Assembly (NCBI RefSeq): GCF_020736845.1
Contig: NZ_JAFFQR010000112.1
Span: forward strand, 124,001 to 188,000
Direction: 5' to 3'
DNA length: 64,000 bases
From: Paenibacillus farraposensis
Lineage (GTDB): Bacteria; Bacillota; Bacilli; Paenibacillales; Paenibacillaceae
Part shown: one piece after another, positions 45,926 through 54,786 of the stretch
Layout: every line of letters starts with the position of its first letter
How positions within the stretch are numbered: position 1 is the first letter of the stretch
The notes under the pieces: model-generated
What the model was told of the DNA's origin: nothing
The model's input: only the letters and a program-made list of their open reading frames with translations
Databases searched by the model: none
Translations under genes and position numbers: made by a program

Positions 45926-46957
45926 CTATTTGCTCTCTTCTACAGGATGAATATGATCGGCCAGCCTGCTCAGCCGCTCCAGCTGATGACCATAGTCGTA
46001 CATGGCCGCAGCGACAATGGAGAGACGCAGCATTCCCTCCTGGCAATGGTCAAAACGTGTAATCGCATGCTTCATAAATTCATCGTTCGCCTGCTGGAAC
46101 AGTTCACACTCGTCCTCGTTCGGTTTGAGCTTATTTTCGAATTTCAGTAATGCATGCTCGTGGAACCGGATCAGCAGTTCCAGATGATCATCAAAAAACC
46201 TATCGGTTCCATCTGGTCGTACAGACTGAAAGTAGTGCTTTTCCACCGCATCCAGTACCTCGCCGCCTTTGTGCAAGCTTTCGAGCATTTGCTTGTATAC
46301 CACCATCTGTCTTGTCTGACTGAACCGGGAGCGCTTAAGCTTCTTCTGCTCTTCCTCGAACAAATGGTACTTATCTGACAGCGACTTAATCGCACCCTCC
46401 AGCTTCCCTTTTTCCTCTCTAAAGACAGATTCTTTAATTTCATCGGAAATAGCAGTACGCAGCAATAAGGACATGCTGTTAAAAACAATTTGAATCTGAC
46501 TGATAAACTGCTGTTTTGGTTTCGGGGGAAACACCGTAATATTAATAACAAAAGCAGAAATGATCCCGATTAAGGTAAGCACAAAACGGGTCACCGCAAA
46601 TTTCCAGTCCCCTGACGCCTCCATTACCGAAACAACGGTAACCAGTGTTAATCCAACCGTATCTGCCATATTTAGTTTCAAACATATCATAAGGACCAGT
46701 ACACATACCAATCCGACCGCAATCGGTTCATTTGAAAATACCATTCCGCCCAGCAACGCCATAATTGCCCCTAGTGTGCTTGTTTGGAGTTGATCCAGAA
46801 AATAACGCCACGACCTGTATATCGACGGCTGCATGGCAAAAATAGCGGCTATCGCTGCTCCCGCAGGCGAATGGGTGTTCAAAAGCATACTCAGAAAAAG
46901 GGCGAGCGTCACCGCGATTCCCGTTTTTAACACCCGTGCTCCAAAAGCCAAAGCCAT
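45926..46957 (-). CDS. ArAE_1/DUF939 family membrane protein
   Basis: 343-residue protein of the aromatic-acid-exporter-like family (Bacillus YqjA/YgaE type). The N-terminal 150 residues contain about six membrane segments (TGIAVTLALFLSMLLN, SPAGAAIAAIFAMQPSIYRS, the conserved Gln-Pro-Ser region). The C-terminal half is soluble and helical, rich in charged residues (REEKGKLEGAIKSLSDKY). Exact substrate is unknown. ATG 46957 directly follows a good ribosome site (GGAGGAGGG, close spacing). Confidence 0.82.
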   Translation of the reverse strand: MALAFGARVLKTGIAVTLALFLSMLLNTHSPAGAAIAAIFAMQPSIYRSWRYFLDQLQTSTLGAIMALLGGMVFSNEPIAVGLVCVLVLMICLKLNMADTVGLTLVTVVSVMEASGDWKFAVTRFVLTLIGIISAFVINITVFPPKPKQQFISQIQIVFNSMSLLLRTAISDEIKESVFREEKGKLEGAIKSLSDKYHLFEEEQKKLKRSRFSQTRQMVVYKQMLESLHKGGEVLDAVEKHYFQSVRPDGTDRFFDDHLELLIRFHEHALLKFENKLKPNEDECELFQQANDEFMKHAITRFDHCQEGMLRLSIVAAAMYDYGHQLERLSRLADHIHPVEESK

Positions 46958-47179
46958 CCCTCCTCCTTACCCTTCAAATTTATTCATACCGAATTACTAT
47001 AATGAAAATACAAGACAAAGTCCATGCCTTATTATTACCCAGAACCATCGGAGATAAGGAATATTTACAAAATCTGTACGGCTGTGGCTGATCCCAGCCA
47101 TTCGCAGGTCAGCTTTTACAAAAACCGGCAAGCGCGCAAACAAAATCATGGCACCATGAAAGCCGGAGCCTCCAAGCGG

Positions 47180-47458
47180 ACTCCCCTGAAATGGCAAGCG
47201 GTACAGCCGTGGTCGGTGCCAATGAAGGCGGGGTCAAAGATAATCTAATTCACAGGACAACGGGTCAATTGTGCCCTGCTGGAGACGCTGCCGCTTCGCA
47301 GAAGCTGTACAGATTTTGTACGAGGATGCCCCGCTGCGCCGCTCCATGATCATACGGGCAGAGCCTACAGTCTGGAGCAGACATGGGATCGTATTTTTGA
47401 GCGGCTGCTGGACGGCTATATGGATACAGCTACCCTCAGCTCAACATCCGCCCCATGA
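47180..47458 (+). pseudogene. GT4 glycosyltransferase C-terminal remnant
   Basis: The nucleotide-sugar-binding end of a family 4 glycosyltransferase: EMASGTAVVGANEGGVKD, then CPAGDAA, then (after restoring one T at about 47292) FAEAVQILYEDAPLRRSM, then GRAYSLEQTWDRIFERLLDG and a stop at 47456-47458. At least three frameshifts, and the N-terminal domain is absent. It lies downstream of no intact promoter that I can see. Confidence 0.72.
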
Positions 47459-47489
47459 CACGGATGTAACCCTTAAAAGCTGCGGTTTA

Positions 47490-48065
47490 CTAATGCTTAA
47501 GCTGCTTAAGCAGCTTGTTATGTACCCCGCTCAACCATATCACGGCTGTCAGGGCACCGAGCAACGCGAGCAGCATATCCCATTGGGTATCCCACACATC
47601 ACCCTGTGTCCCCAAAAAAGCTTCTGCTGCCGTTCCCGTTGCCTTGGCTACCGCGAACTCAATCAGTTCGTATGCAGCACTGATCGCAAGACACACACTA
47701 ACCGTGAGGAACGTAAGCCAGCCGCCGCTTCCCAAGGTCGTTTTACGCAGCAGCACTTCCCTGACAATGAGCGCAGGCACAAAGCCTTGGGCAAAATGCC
47801 CGAGCCGATCATAATAATTGCGCTCCAGTTCGAATGTATCACGAATCCAGTTGAACAGCGGCATTTCAGCATAAGTATAGTGTCCGCCGATAATCAAAAT
47901 CAGTGCATGCAGCCAGATCAGGGTGTACACCAGGTTGGTAAACCGGAACCGCCGGTAAATAGCGACCAGCAGCCCGGCTCCCAATACAGCCGGGAGAACC
48001 TCCAGTATCCAGGTAAAATAATCCGCCGGACGAATCCAGGACCAAATGAGTGCAAGCACCAGCAA
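47490..48065 (-). CDS. DUF2238 (YjdF-like) membrane protein, start uncertain
   Basis: Membrane protein of at least 191 residues with the family signature YDRLGHFAQGFVPALIVREV and GTQGDVWDTQWDMLLALLGA. Function unknown. The annotated TTG at 48065 has no ribosome site. An ATG at 48129 sits 1 nt after GGAGG, too close, and its frame stops after 12 codons; removing one A from the A5 run near 48092 would join it to this gene. Alternatively an in-frame ATC lies 8 nt after GGAGG (about 48120). Either a frameshift or an unusual start is needed. Downstream of ywbE in one unit. Confidence 0.78.
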   Translation of the reverse strand: MLVLALIWSWIRPADYFTWILEVLPAVLGAGLLVAIYRRFRFTNLVYTLIWLHALILIIGGHYTYAEMPLFNWIRDTFELERNYYDRLGHFAQGFVPALIVREVLLRKTTLGSGGWLTFLTVSVCLAISAAYELIEFAVAKATGTAAEAFLGTQGDVWDTQWDMLLALLGALTAVIWLSGVHNKLLKQLKH

Positions 48066-48149
48066 TACAAGTAAAACAAGCGGATAGCGATCATTTTTGC
48101 AGCTTATCTTTGCCTGACTGATACGTCATCCCTCCTTACAGCCGAAGGT

Positions 48150-48353
48150 CTACCCTTCTTCCGTTACGATATGTTTGACTCGACCAACCTGTCCGTCTGT
48201 CAAACGCACTTTGATCCCGTGCGGATGGCGCGGAGAATTGGTCAAAATATCCTTGACTATTCCTCGCGTCAGCTTGCCGGTAGGCTGATCCTTTTTAAGT
48301 ACAATGTCGACTTGAAGACCAGCGCGGATTTCAGATCGATTTTGTCCGTTCAT
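48150..48353 (-). CDS. ywbE: YwbE family protein (DUF2196)
   Basis: 67-residue protein matching Bacillus YwbE (65). Conserved core RAGLQVDIVLKKDQPTGKLT, GIVKDILTNS and HPHGIKVRLTDGQVGRV. It looks like a small beta-barrel. Function unknown. ATG 48353 follows AAAGGAGG. Heads a probable two-gene unit with the DUF2238 gene, whose ribosome site begins 12 bp past the ywbE stop. Confidence 0.88.
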   Translation of the reverse strand: MNGQNRSEIRAGLQVDIVLKKDQPTGKLTRGIVKDILTNSPRHPHGIKVRLTDGQVGRVKHIVTEEG

Positions 48354-48417
48354 GGGAGCTGTTCCTCCTTTGCTTTACATTTTAAAATATCCATAGCAAC
48401 AGCTAGCCGTATTAACA

Positions 48418-49158
48418 TTACCGGCTGCGCCAGTCGTTCCGGCAGATGTTGCCCATCCAGATGATGCTCATCGCGGACATATAGCTGACCAGCAATATGA
48501 CGAAAATCAGTCCGCTAAACTCTACAAAGTGAGCCCGCTGCAAGGAGTCCACCCAGATGGAAGACACCTGTGCATACAATTGAGAAGGCGCGGACACAAT
48601 ATCCCATGTATTTCCTCGAAAAAAGCGGCCGATGTATATACCCAGACTGCTCAACAAAAGAACCACCACTACAAACAGCCAGCTAACAAGCCCGCCGCGT
48701 GCGCGCTGTACTAGCTGCCGTATGGACTCGAGCGATACAAAGCCCATCGTCAACCCAAGGAAAGCGACCAGCAGCATCCCTAATACATGTTCCCAGAAAT
48801 AGGGATTTCCCCAGAAGTGTGGCTCCTCAAGGTATGGATATTGGGCGAATACATGCAGCAAATCTGTAATTAAATAGGGGGTGTTGGGATAAAACAAGAG
48901 CCAAGCCACCCCCGTCACCCAAAGCAACAGCGTCCTCGTTCCTCTTCTCCAGGAACAAAGAATGACATCCAGCAGCAGGGTCAGAATCATGGGAATCCAG
49001 GCCAGCATCATATTCCACCATATAAAAAAGTAAGGGTGCCCTCCTGAGGGCAACCGCACGTTAATGATCCATAAAGTGCTGATCACTGAGCATACGGCCA
49101 ATACGATAAAAACATACCCTTTTGCAGGATAATTTAACGATCTTAAACGGGCGTACAT
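48418..49158 (-). CDS. DUF1361 membrane protein
   Basis: 246-residue membrane protein with six or seven hydrophobic segments. Family features are FFIWWNMMLAWIP, WLLFYPNTPYLITDLLH and LGIYIGRFFRGNTWDI. Function unknown. ATG 49158 lies 11 nt after GGAGG and gives MYARLRSLNYP; the frame is open 16 codons further. About 65 bp separate it from ywbE on the same strand, so co-transcription is possible. Confidence 0.85.
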   Translation of the reverse strand: MYARLRSLNYPAKGYVFIVLAVCSVISTLWIINVRLPSGGHPYFFIWWNMMLAWIPMILTLLLDVILCSWRRGTRTLLLWVTGVAWLLFYPNTPYLITDLLHVFAQYPYLEEPHFWGNPYFWEHVLGMLLVAFLGLTMGFVSLESIRQLVQRARGGLVSWLFVVVVLLLSSLGIYIGRFFRGNTWDIVSAPSQLYAQVSSIWVDSLQRAHFVEFSGLIFVILLVSYMSAMSIIWMGNICRNDWRSR

Positions 49159-49206
49159 GTATGTAATTTCCTCCTTTGCAACCGTCCAGCTTTCCTGACG
49201 TTCCAA

Positions 49207-49439
49207 TTACACCTGTTCTGGACAGTGTACACTACAATGACTTCAAGCTCAATGGAATCGCTCTACCTCCGTATATATGAAAACACAAATATACTTCAGG
49301 CTTCAAGCTCAGGCAAAAGCGACATCCAGCATCGTGTCATTTCATTCACCAGCCTGTACTCTCCGCAGTAAAACTCCCCTCACGTCCAAAAACAAACTGA
49401 TCTGCGTCATGCAATCTGCCGGACCCTCTGAGCGAAAAC
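49207..49439. other. Intergenic region without a recognised feature
   Basis: No gene, terminator or repeat of note seen. It should contain the leftward promoter of the DUF1361 gene, but no clear -35/-10 pair was found. Confidence 0.4.
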
Positions 49440-49445
49440 AAGCCT

Positions 49446-49703
49446 CTATACACCCTTCTCACGCCCCACATCGGCCCGTAGATCGTGCCGCTGTTCATGG
49501 GTTAACGGCCGTTTGTAATGCGAGAGCAGATACCAAGGACTGACCTCCTCCTGCGAGGCGGGTGGCAAATCCGAAGCCGCTACAGGGCCATAGTAGCCTT
49601 TGGCCTGATGACCTGCCAGTGTCCAGCCCGTTTCGTGGGCTGTCAGTTCCTGCATCGGTACAAACCCGGGCGAGAAATAGGAGGCAGCCTGTACTGCCAG
49701 CAA
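49446..49703 (-). pseudogene. Unidentified coding remnant
   Basis: An open frame of 85 codons without a ribosome site reads LLAVQAASYFSPGFVPMQEL and YKRPLTHEQRHDLRADVGRE. It looks like coding DNA from a larger protein and follows, with a frame change, the isomerase-like remnant at 49704-49887. I do not recognise the family. It may be part of that same dead gene. Confidence 0.35.
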
Positions 49704-49887
49704 CCGTGTATCTCCATGCTGCAGTGACAGGAACGATGAGGTCTCAGTATGCCGATCTCACCCCGTTCAATCATCGGCTCAATCGTCATCAGCATTTCCC
49801 GGGTAATGTTATAATTCAGCTCCACCCGGCTAAGCCGAGCTCGCGAATTTCCTTAATAAGCTCTCGACCGACGATATACTTTTTCAT
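49704..49887 (-). pseudogene. Sugar phosphate isomerase/epimerase-like remnant
   Basis: ATG 49887 opens KYIVGRELIKEIRELGLAG, then a one-base loss leads to VELNYNITREMLMTIEPMIE and GEIGIL in another frame. This fits the first beta-alpha units of TIM-barrel xylose-isomerase-like proteins (Gly-Val-Glu-Leu signature). The remainder is unrecognisable. Non-functional. Confidence 0.5.
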
Positions 49888-49889
49888 AT

Positions 49890-49983
49890 ACAAAATACCT
49901 TTGCAGCCACGGATAAACGAGCAGAATCGAAACCGTGGAGAAAATGACACTCGCCGCCTTCAATCCTTCAGACGTAATTCTTA
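49890..49983 (-). pseudogene. Sugar ABC transporter permease (LplC-type) C-terminal remnant
   Basis: Reads ITSEGLKAASVIFSTVSILL and VYPWLQRYFV, which is the last membrane segment and C-terminus of carbohydrate ABC permeases; the normal ending VKG-type tail is replaced by the isomerase-like fragment. The rest of the permease is not present upstream. Adjacent DNA (50029-50130) encodes what may be a signal peptide start (KKLRLLLAATVALSV) of a lost binding protein. Confidence 0.55.
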
Positions 49984-50370
49984 CTCCCCTGGCTCCCTCA
50001 GTTTGGCCAGCTCGGATTGCATGTTATTTTAAACCGACAGTGCAACTGTAGCTGCAAGCAGCAGACGCAGTTTCTTCAATGTTCCTCCGGCCTTACTTCC
50101 TCTCATTCCTGAACACCCCTTTGTCTGCTTTTTCCCGTTCATCGCCACTTCATTTATAAAAAGGATTTGGCGACATATTATGCATTGGCATGAGTCCGAC
50201 CCCGTTGATCCGGGATGTGCCTTAGTATGCATGACCGCAGGAAAACTGACAATAAACTAGTTTTCCGTTTATCGGGTTTTATATATATGCCAGCCAAGTA
50301 ATATGATAACGCTGTAGTGTGTGATGGTGGGAGTCCGGGAGATCGAGAAGAGTAAGTACGGACGATTATA

Positions 50371-50412
50371 GAAAAAAAGCTGCTAAGGAAAAATCCGCTT
50401 AGCAGCTTTTTA
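50371..50412. terminator. Terminator of secreted-protein gene
   Basis: Perfect 11-bp arms AAGCTGCTAAG and CTTAGCAGCTT with a 10-nt loop; seven T on the minus side, TTTTT on the plus side. It lies 20 bp past the secreted-protein stop. Confidence 0.9.
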
Positions 50413-50431
50413 GAATTAATGACTCTTTGTT

Positions 50432-51073
50432 TTAAGTAAAGTAAGCGCTACCTGAATATCTTCCGTTTCCGGAAATATTCAGAATTAGTTTTCCATTCAG
50501 ATGTTGAGGATTAACTTCCCAAATGCCAAAACTAGTCTTTATAGAAGATGTAGCACGGATTCCCCTGGGGTCGTCTGGACTTTGGTTAACACCTACGACT
50601 TCACTGTCTAAGTTCCATAAGCTCCAGGATGGAACATAGAAGCCAGTGGAAGGAACTGAGTTATACCAAGTAATTGAACTTCCGTTAGATCGATATTCTT
50701 GATCCATAGTATATGTCCATAAAAGCAGATTGTCTCCTGTTACAGCGCTATATGCTTTGAGGGATACTGTGGCCCAGCTAGTAGAAACAGCAGTAGCAAA
50801 AGAAGCCTTGGAAGATAATTGATCAATGTTAGCACTTAATTGTATGTAGCTTCCATCTTCAAAAGTGTGTGTGGCAGTGGGATGGGTTTCATCAATTGTT
50901 AATCCGTCTGCTAAAGCTTCTTTTAACTTAGCAGGGTCATTTGCATCAACACTTTGTGATCGTTGTTGAAGATCAGCGTTAGTCGGGTTTTCGATGTCGG
51001 ATGCAAAGGTGGGGGTTGAAAATGAGAGAAGCAGAATCATAGAACAGAGAGAAGAGAGAAATTTTTTCACCAT
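50432..51073 (-). CDS. Secreted protein of unknown function
   Basis: 213-residue protein with a typical signal peptide (basic KKFLSSLCSMILLLSF, cleavage likely after TFASD or nearby). The mature part is rich in Ser/Thr/Trp and looks beta-stranded (SWATVSLKAYSAVTGDNLLL, TGFYVPSWSLWNLDSEVVG, ending in GNGRYSGSAYFT). No catalytic motif or family recognised. More AT-rich than neighbours, with codon use to match, which suggests recent arrival. ATG 51073 is the first of ATG-GTG codons after AAGGAA. It lies alone, with its own terminator. Confidence 0.78.
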   Translation of the reverse strand: MVKKFLSSLCSMILLLSFSTPTFASDIENPTNADLQQRSQSVDANDPAKLKEALADGLTIDETHPTATHTFEDGSYIQLSANIDQLSSKASFATAVSTSWATVSLKAYSAVTGDNLLLWTYTMDQEYRSNGSSITWYNSVPSTGFYVPSWSLWNLDSEVVGVNQSPDDPRGIRATSSIKTSFGIWEVNPQHLNGKLILNISGNGRYSGSAYFT

Positions 51074-51184
51074 TTTTTCCTTCAATTTAGTATAATTTGT
51101 TACATAGCCATTATAAATGAATAACTTGGAAGTTGAAAGCCTTTTCTATGTGTTTATTTACAAAAAGCGAGGTAATTTCATTTT

Positions 51185-51382
51185 ATGGGTAATAAAGTTA
51201 GAAAAAAAGATTATATCATTTTCTTTTTAGTTGTGTCGCTAGGATTAGTTCTGAATATCATCGACTCATCAGAAGCTATGTATATGGCCATAATTAAGAT
51301 ATTGCTAATTGCTCTTCTTGCTAGTTTTGTACTCGGATCAATTACTAATTTACTCTTCAAGAAAAAGAGTGGCTCCAAATGA
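51185..51382 (+). CDS. Small membrane protein of unknown function
   Basis: 65 residues with a charged N-terminus, two membrane segments (about 10-27 and 33-55) and a basic tail (FKKKSGSK). No family recognised. GAGGT lies 11 nt before ATG 51185. AT-rich like the divergent secreted-protein gene, with about 110 bp between the two starts, so they may have come together. A small-protein role such as immunity or regulation cannot be decided. Confidence 0.6.
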   Translation: MGNKVRKKDYIIFFLVVSLGLVLNIIDSSEAMYMAIIKILLIALLASFVLGSITNLLFKKKSGSK

Positions 51383-51451
51383 TCTACTCCTCAACTCCAG
51401 AGTGATCCATCAAACATCCAAAATTTTTTTGAGAGACGAGTCATGTGCTGG

Positions 51452-51480
51452 AAGCTTCAGGCCGATCCGGTCTGAAGCTT
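51452..51480 (+). terminator. Terminator-like hairpin after the small membrane protein
   Basis: Arms AAGCTTCAG and CTGAAGCTT with an 11-nt loop and TTTCTTTG after. 70 bp past the stop codon of the small membrane protein gene. Confidence 0.65.
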
Positions 51481-51774
51481 TCTTTGTTTCGTCTACCAGG
51501 TCCACTTTGAAGTTTGAGCCTTGAGAGGACCCGGGAGATACCTATAATAATTTTGTGATCTGAGATATTCGGCCTTGGGGCACGACAAGCCATTCAGCAT
51601 ATTCGCTCTGCTTGGCTTTTGGATGTTCACGCATGAGTTCCTGCGGATTTTAAGCATTTGTAATGTAGCCGATGGACTTTGTGTTTTTTCCGTAGGTTCA
51701 AGATATGGACATAAATATGGCATTTGAACCCCTGTGCCGCAATAAACTAAATTCCGGCTCATAAACCGGCTTGC

Positions 51775-51963
51775 TCTACCCGCCCAAAGGTGATTGAATT
51801 GGCATAACCAATCTGTGTCGCAATATGCTGACCGTCTCCGTGGTATTGCACAGCATTTGCTGGGCGTGATTCATACGAAGCCATGTCAAAAAATCAACAA
51901 ACTTCATGTCGAATTCAGTTTTAAACAGATGACTGACATATTTGAATGATACATCAAAACGTT
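51775..51963 (-). pseudogene. AraC family regulator C-terminal remnant
   Basis: Encodes part of an AraC DNA-binding domain: RFDVSFKYVSHLFKTEFDMK, FVDFLTWLRMNHAQQML, then after one frameshift QHIATQIGYANSITFGRV. These are the end of the first and the second HTH. It lies exactly next to the stop codon of the beta-mannosidase gene and on the same strand. DNA from 51493 to 51774 has no supported gene. Confidence 0.65.
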
Positions 51964-54539
51964 CACTCTAGTGATTTAGGGATAAATCCGCCTTGTATCC
52001 AATCTGCCAGTGATCGCACTGTCAGTGTACCTGGTGAAACAGTTTCAAACGTTGAGGTGTCGTTGTTCAGGGCCATAAATTCCACGATTTTCGGAATACC
52101 TGGTGCCAGGTCCAGATGGTTATCGCTGAAAATGCCCTCCCGCTCAGCCGACAGCCACACATGTCTGGCAAGCACATCCGAGTAAAGCATAAAGCTGCTG
52201 CCCCTGCTTTCCTGCACCTCCGTTACTTTAATATTCGCTGGCGGTAAATCCAACTCTTTTGTATCTGCAAAATAAACCTCACAGGAGGCCACCTGCTCGC
52301 CATGTTGTGTCAGATGTGCAACCAGCATATGCTCCGCACGGCCTAGGCCAGACAACCATTGCTCGGTTGGCAGTATATGTACGATTCCTGCGCCGCCTGC
52401 TTGCTGCTCTACCTGAATCTCCTCTTCACGGATCAATTGACGATCGCGAATATGCAAAAGCAGCAGCCGCAGCGTACCTGCAACCGGCTTCAGCGTATCA
52501 TTGACGAGATGCAGCTCCTTATCCCCCTGCTCTGTATCTGTCACGCTTAACAGCACGTCGGCAAAGCTGCGCTTCGCCGCATATTGAAGAGCCTTCCAAC
52601 GGCCAAAATAGTCCATACTCGACCAGGATGCGACAGGCCAGCAATCATTCATTTGCCAATATAATGTCCCCATACAATAAGGCTTGTGACGACGATGCGA
52701 CTCTATGGCCATTTTCATCGCTTCTGCCTGTAAAATTTGGCTCATAGAAAGAAAACATATAAAATCCTTGGGTTCGCGCATATACCGTTTCATATATTCT
52801 GTAATCAAGCGGTTACCTGCCCCGTTCTTCTGATGAGCCAGCATAACCGGAGATTCCAGTCCCAAATCCTTCTCCTCTGCATAAGCACGCACAGACTTGT
52901 ATTCAGGAAAAGACTGAAAACCGTATTCACTCATAAAACGTCCCACACGTATATGATAATTCTCAAACGGCTCCGATGCGTGCCACACCCCCCAGTAGTG
53001 AACATCTCCTGCCTTTGAGGACGGATGTGCATGCTGGTTTCGATCCCCGGTCAGGCCGATGAGCGGGGAGGAGGGCCAATAAGCCGTTTCCGGGGTCCAG
53101 GTTCGCACCGCCTCCGGTAAGATCTGGTGAAACAGCGTTTCATAATCAGCCCACAAGCGTTCCCGCTGCTCAGACGTGTAATCTTTTTTCCAGCCCCAGC
53201 CTCCGTTCTCCTCATAATGCGCCCATGCCGAATCAATCTCATTATTGCCACACCATAACGCAATGCAGGGATGATTCCGCAGCCGTTTGATGTTGTCTTC
53301 TGCCTCCTGTGCCACATTCTCAAAAAAAGCCTCATCCCCCGGATACATGCTGCATGCGAACATAAAATCTTGCCACACCAGCAAGCCGTTTTCATCACAT
53401 AGCTCGTAAAATACATCTTGCTCATAAATACCGCCGCCCCAAACCCGCAGCATATTCATATGAGAAGCGGCCGCGCTGGCAATTTCATGCCGATATCGTT
53501 CCTTCGTAACCTCGGTGGCAAAGCTGTCATTCGGAATATGGTTAGCTCCCTTTACAAACACCGGAACTCCGTTCAGCTCAAAGTAAAAGCTCTCTCCCTC
53601 CGCATCCCGTTCACGTACAAGCCGGATCGAACGCAAGCCTGTTTTCACCTTTTTGTCTGCAATGACAGCGCCTTGCCCCCGCTCTATAAGTTCGGCTGTA
53701 AATGTATATAGATGCGGCTCTCCCAGCCCTCTGCACCACCACAGCTTCGGCCTACTCATATCCAGTTCCAGCTCCACTGTTTGCTTTCCCTTCAGCAGTT
53801 CGACAAATTTGGACCACACCTTGCTTTCCGTGGATATGCGCAGCTCGGACTCGGCCTCCTCACCCGCATTTTCGATTTCTATTATCGCCGTAAGTCTGGC
53901 CTCTTCAGGATGGACTTCATCCTGTCGAATAAACAAATCTCTCATGACCATACCAGACCAGGCCTCGATCCGCCCCTCTCTCCAAATGCCGCTCGTCACC
54001 AATCTCGGTCCCCAATCCCAGCCATAATGATAGGGGGCCTTGCGAGCGAAAACGCTTACCTTTTTATCGGCCAAGCCACCAGCTTCGGACTGATCATTTG
54101 GTGCGGGAAGCGCATAGCCCAACCCCTCCAGCTTGGGAACATCCTCCGCAACCGGGGAGCGGAAATAAATTTCCAGCCGATTTTCTCCTATTTGAACAAA
54201 TGGCTTCACATCCCGTCTCCATTGCCGAAACATATTATTGGCCGACAACACATGCTGCCCATTCACTTTTACGTCCGCATAGGTGTCCAGCCCCTCCAGC
54301 ACCAATTCGAGACATTGGTATTGCAGCTGTTTGGCATAGATTTCAAAGCGGGCTTCATATATCCAATCCTGCTTATCTATCCACTGTACCTCCGCCTCGT
54401 TCATACCGGCAAACGGATCAGGAATCTGGCCAAGCCGTAATAGATCGGTATGTACACAACCCGGCACTTTCGCATTAAACCACTCATTACTTTGCGCTTC
54501 CCTAAATCTCCAGCAATCCAGCCCTATCACATTGAACAT
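51963..54539 (-). CDS. Beta-mannosidase, glycoside hydrolase family 2
   Basis: Removes beta-mannose from mannan oligosaccharides. The 858 residues show the GH2 layout: N-terminal sugar-binding domain (VPGCVHTDLLRLGQIPDPF), immunoglobulin-like domain, TIM barrel with acid/base Glu in WCGNNEID (about 430) and nucleophile Glu in FMSEYGFQSFPE (about 537), then C-terminal domains. WDWGPR is the mannosidase-type segment. No signal peptide, so cytoplasmic. ATG 54539 follows GGGAGG by 8-9 nt. Downstream of a LacI regulator, beyond a terminator. Confidence 0.94.
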   Translation of the reverse strand: MFNVIGLDCWRFREAQSNEWFNAKVPGCVHTDLLRLGQIPDPFAGMNEAEVQWIDKQDWIYEARFEIYAKQLQYQCLELVLEGLDTYADVKVNGQHVLSANNMFRQWRRDVKPFVQIGENRLEIYFRSPVAEDVPKLEGLGYALPAPNDQSEAGGLADKKVSVFARKAPYHYGWDWGPRLVTSGIWREGRIEAWSGMVMRDLFIRQDEVHPEEARLTAIIEIENAGEEAESELRISTESKVWSKFVELLKGKQTVELELDMSRPKLWWCRGLGEPHLYTFTAELIERGQGAVIADKKVKTGLRSIRLVRERDAEGESFYFELNGVPVFVKGANHIPNDSFATEVTKERYRHEIASAAASHMNMLRVWGGGIYEQDVFYELCDENGLLVWQDFMFACSMYPGDEAFFENVAQEAEDNIKRLRNHPCIALWCGNNEIDSAWAHYEENGGWGWKKDYTSEQRERLWADYETLFHQILPEAVRTWTPETAYWPSSPLIGLTGDRNQHAHPSSKAGDVHYWGVWHASEPFENYHIRVGRFMSEYGFQSFPEYKSVRAYAEEKDLGLESPVMLAHQKNGAGNRLITEYMKRYMREPKDFICFLSMSQILQAEAMKMAIESHRRHKPYCMGTLYWQMNDCWPVASWSSMDYFGRWKALQYAAKRSFADVLLSVTDTEQGDKELHLVNDTLKPVAGTLRLLLLHIRDRQLIREEEIQVEQQAGGAGIVHILPTEQWLSGLGRAEHMLVAHLTQHGEQVASCEVYFADTKELDLPPANIKVTEVQESRGSSFMLYSDVLARHVWLSAEREGIFSDNHLDLAPGIPKIVEFMALNNDTSTFETVSPGTLTVRSLADWIQGGFIPKSLE

Positions 54540-54664
54540 TGTCACAAGCCTCCCTAGTAAAGGATGATTGGGAACATCTGGGTTTCTCTTTGAACATAAC
54601 AAAAATAACATTAAGCTAACAAAATAATCAAATCGTTTTTTTCTCAGTGCGATTTTCCCACAGG

Positions 54665-54708
54665 CAAAAAAAGTCGCTTATGCCCCCTAAACAGGCTAAA
54701 AGCGACCT
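54665..54708 (-). terminator. Terminator of lacI-type gene
   Basis: Arms GTCGCTT and AAGCGAC with inner pairing (AGCCTG/ GGGGCAT partial) and seven T on the minus strand. 80 bp past the LacI stop and 126 bp before the mannosidase start. Confidence 0.8.
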
Positions 54709-54786
54709 CTTCATCTCTAACACATATTCGGCGTAGTTTCCATGATAGCCGGATATTAGCTATATCGGATTGGATGCTCATGCCTA

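Noticed and set aside
50029..50232. Short secreted peptide gene
   Set aside because: A signal-peptide-like end (LLLAATVALSV) with immediate stop next to permease and isomerase remnants; more likely the broken start of a binding-protein gene.
51493..51762. 89-codon minus-strand open frame
   Set aside because: No ribosome site or family; directly follows an AraC remnant and overlaps a terminator-like hairpin.
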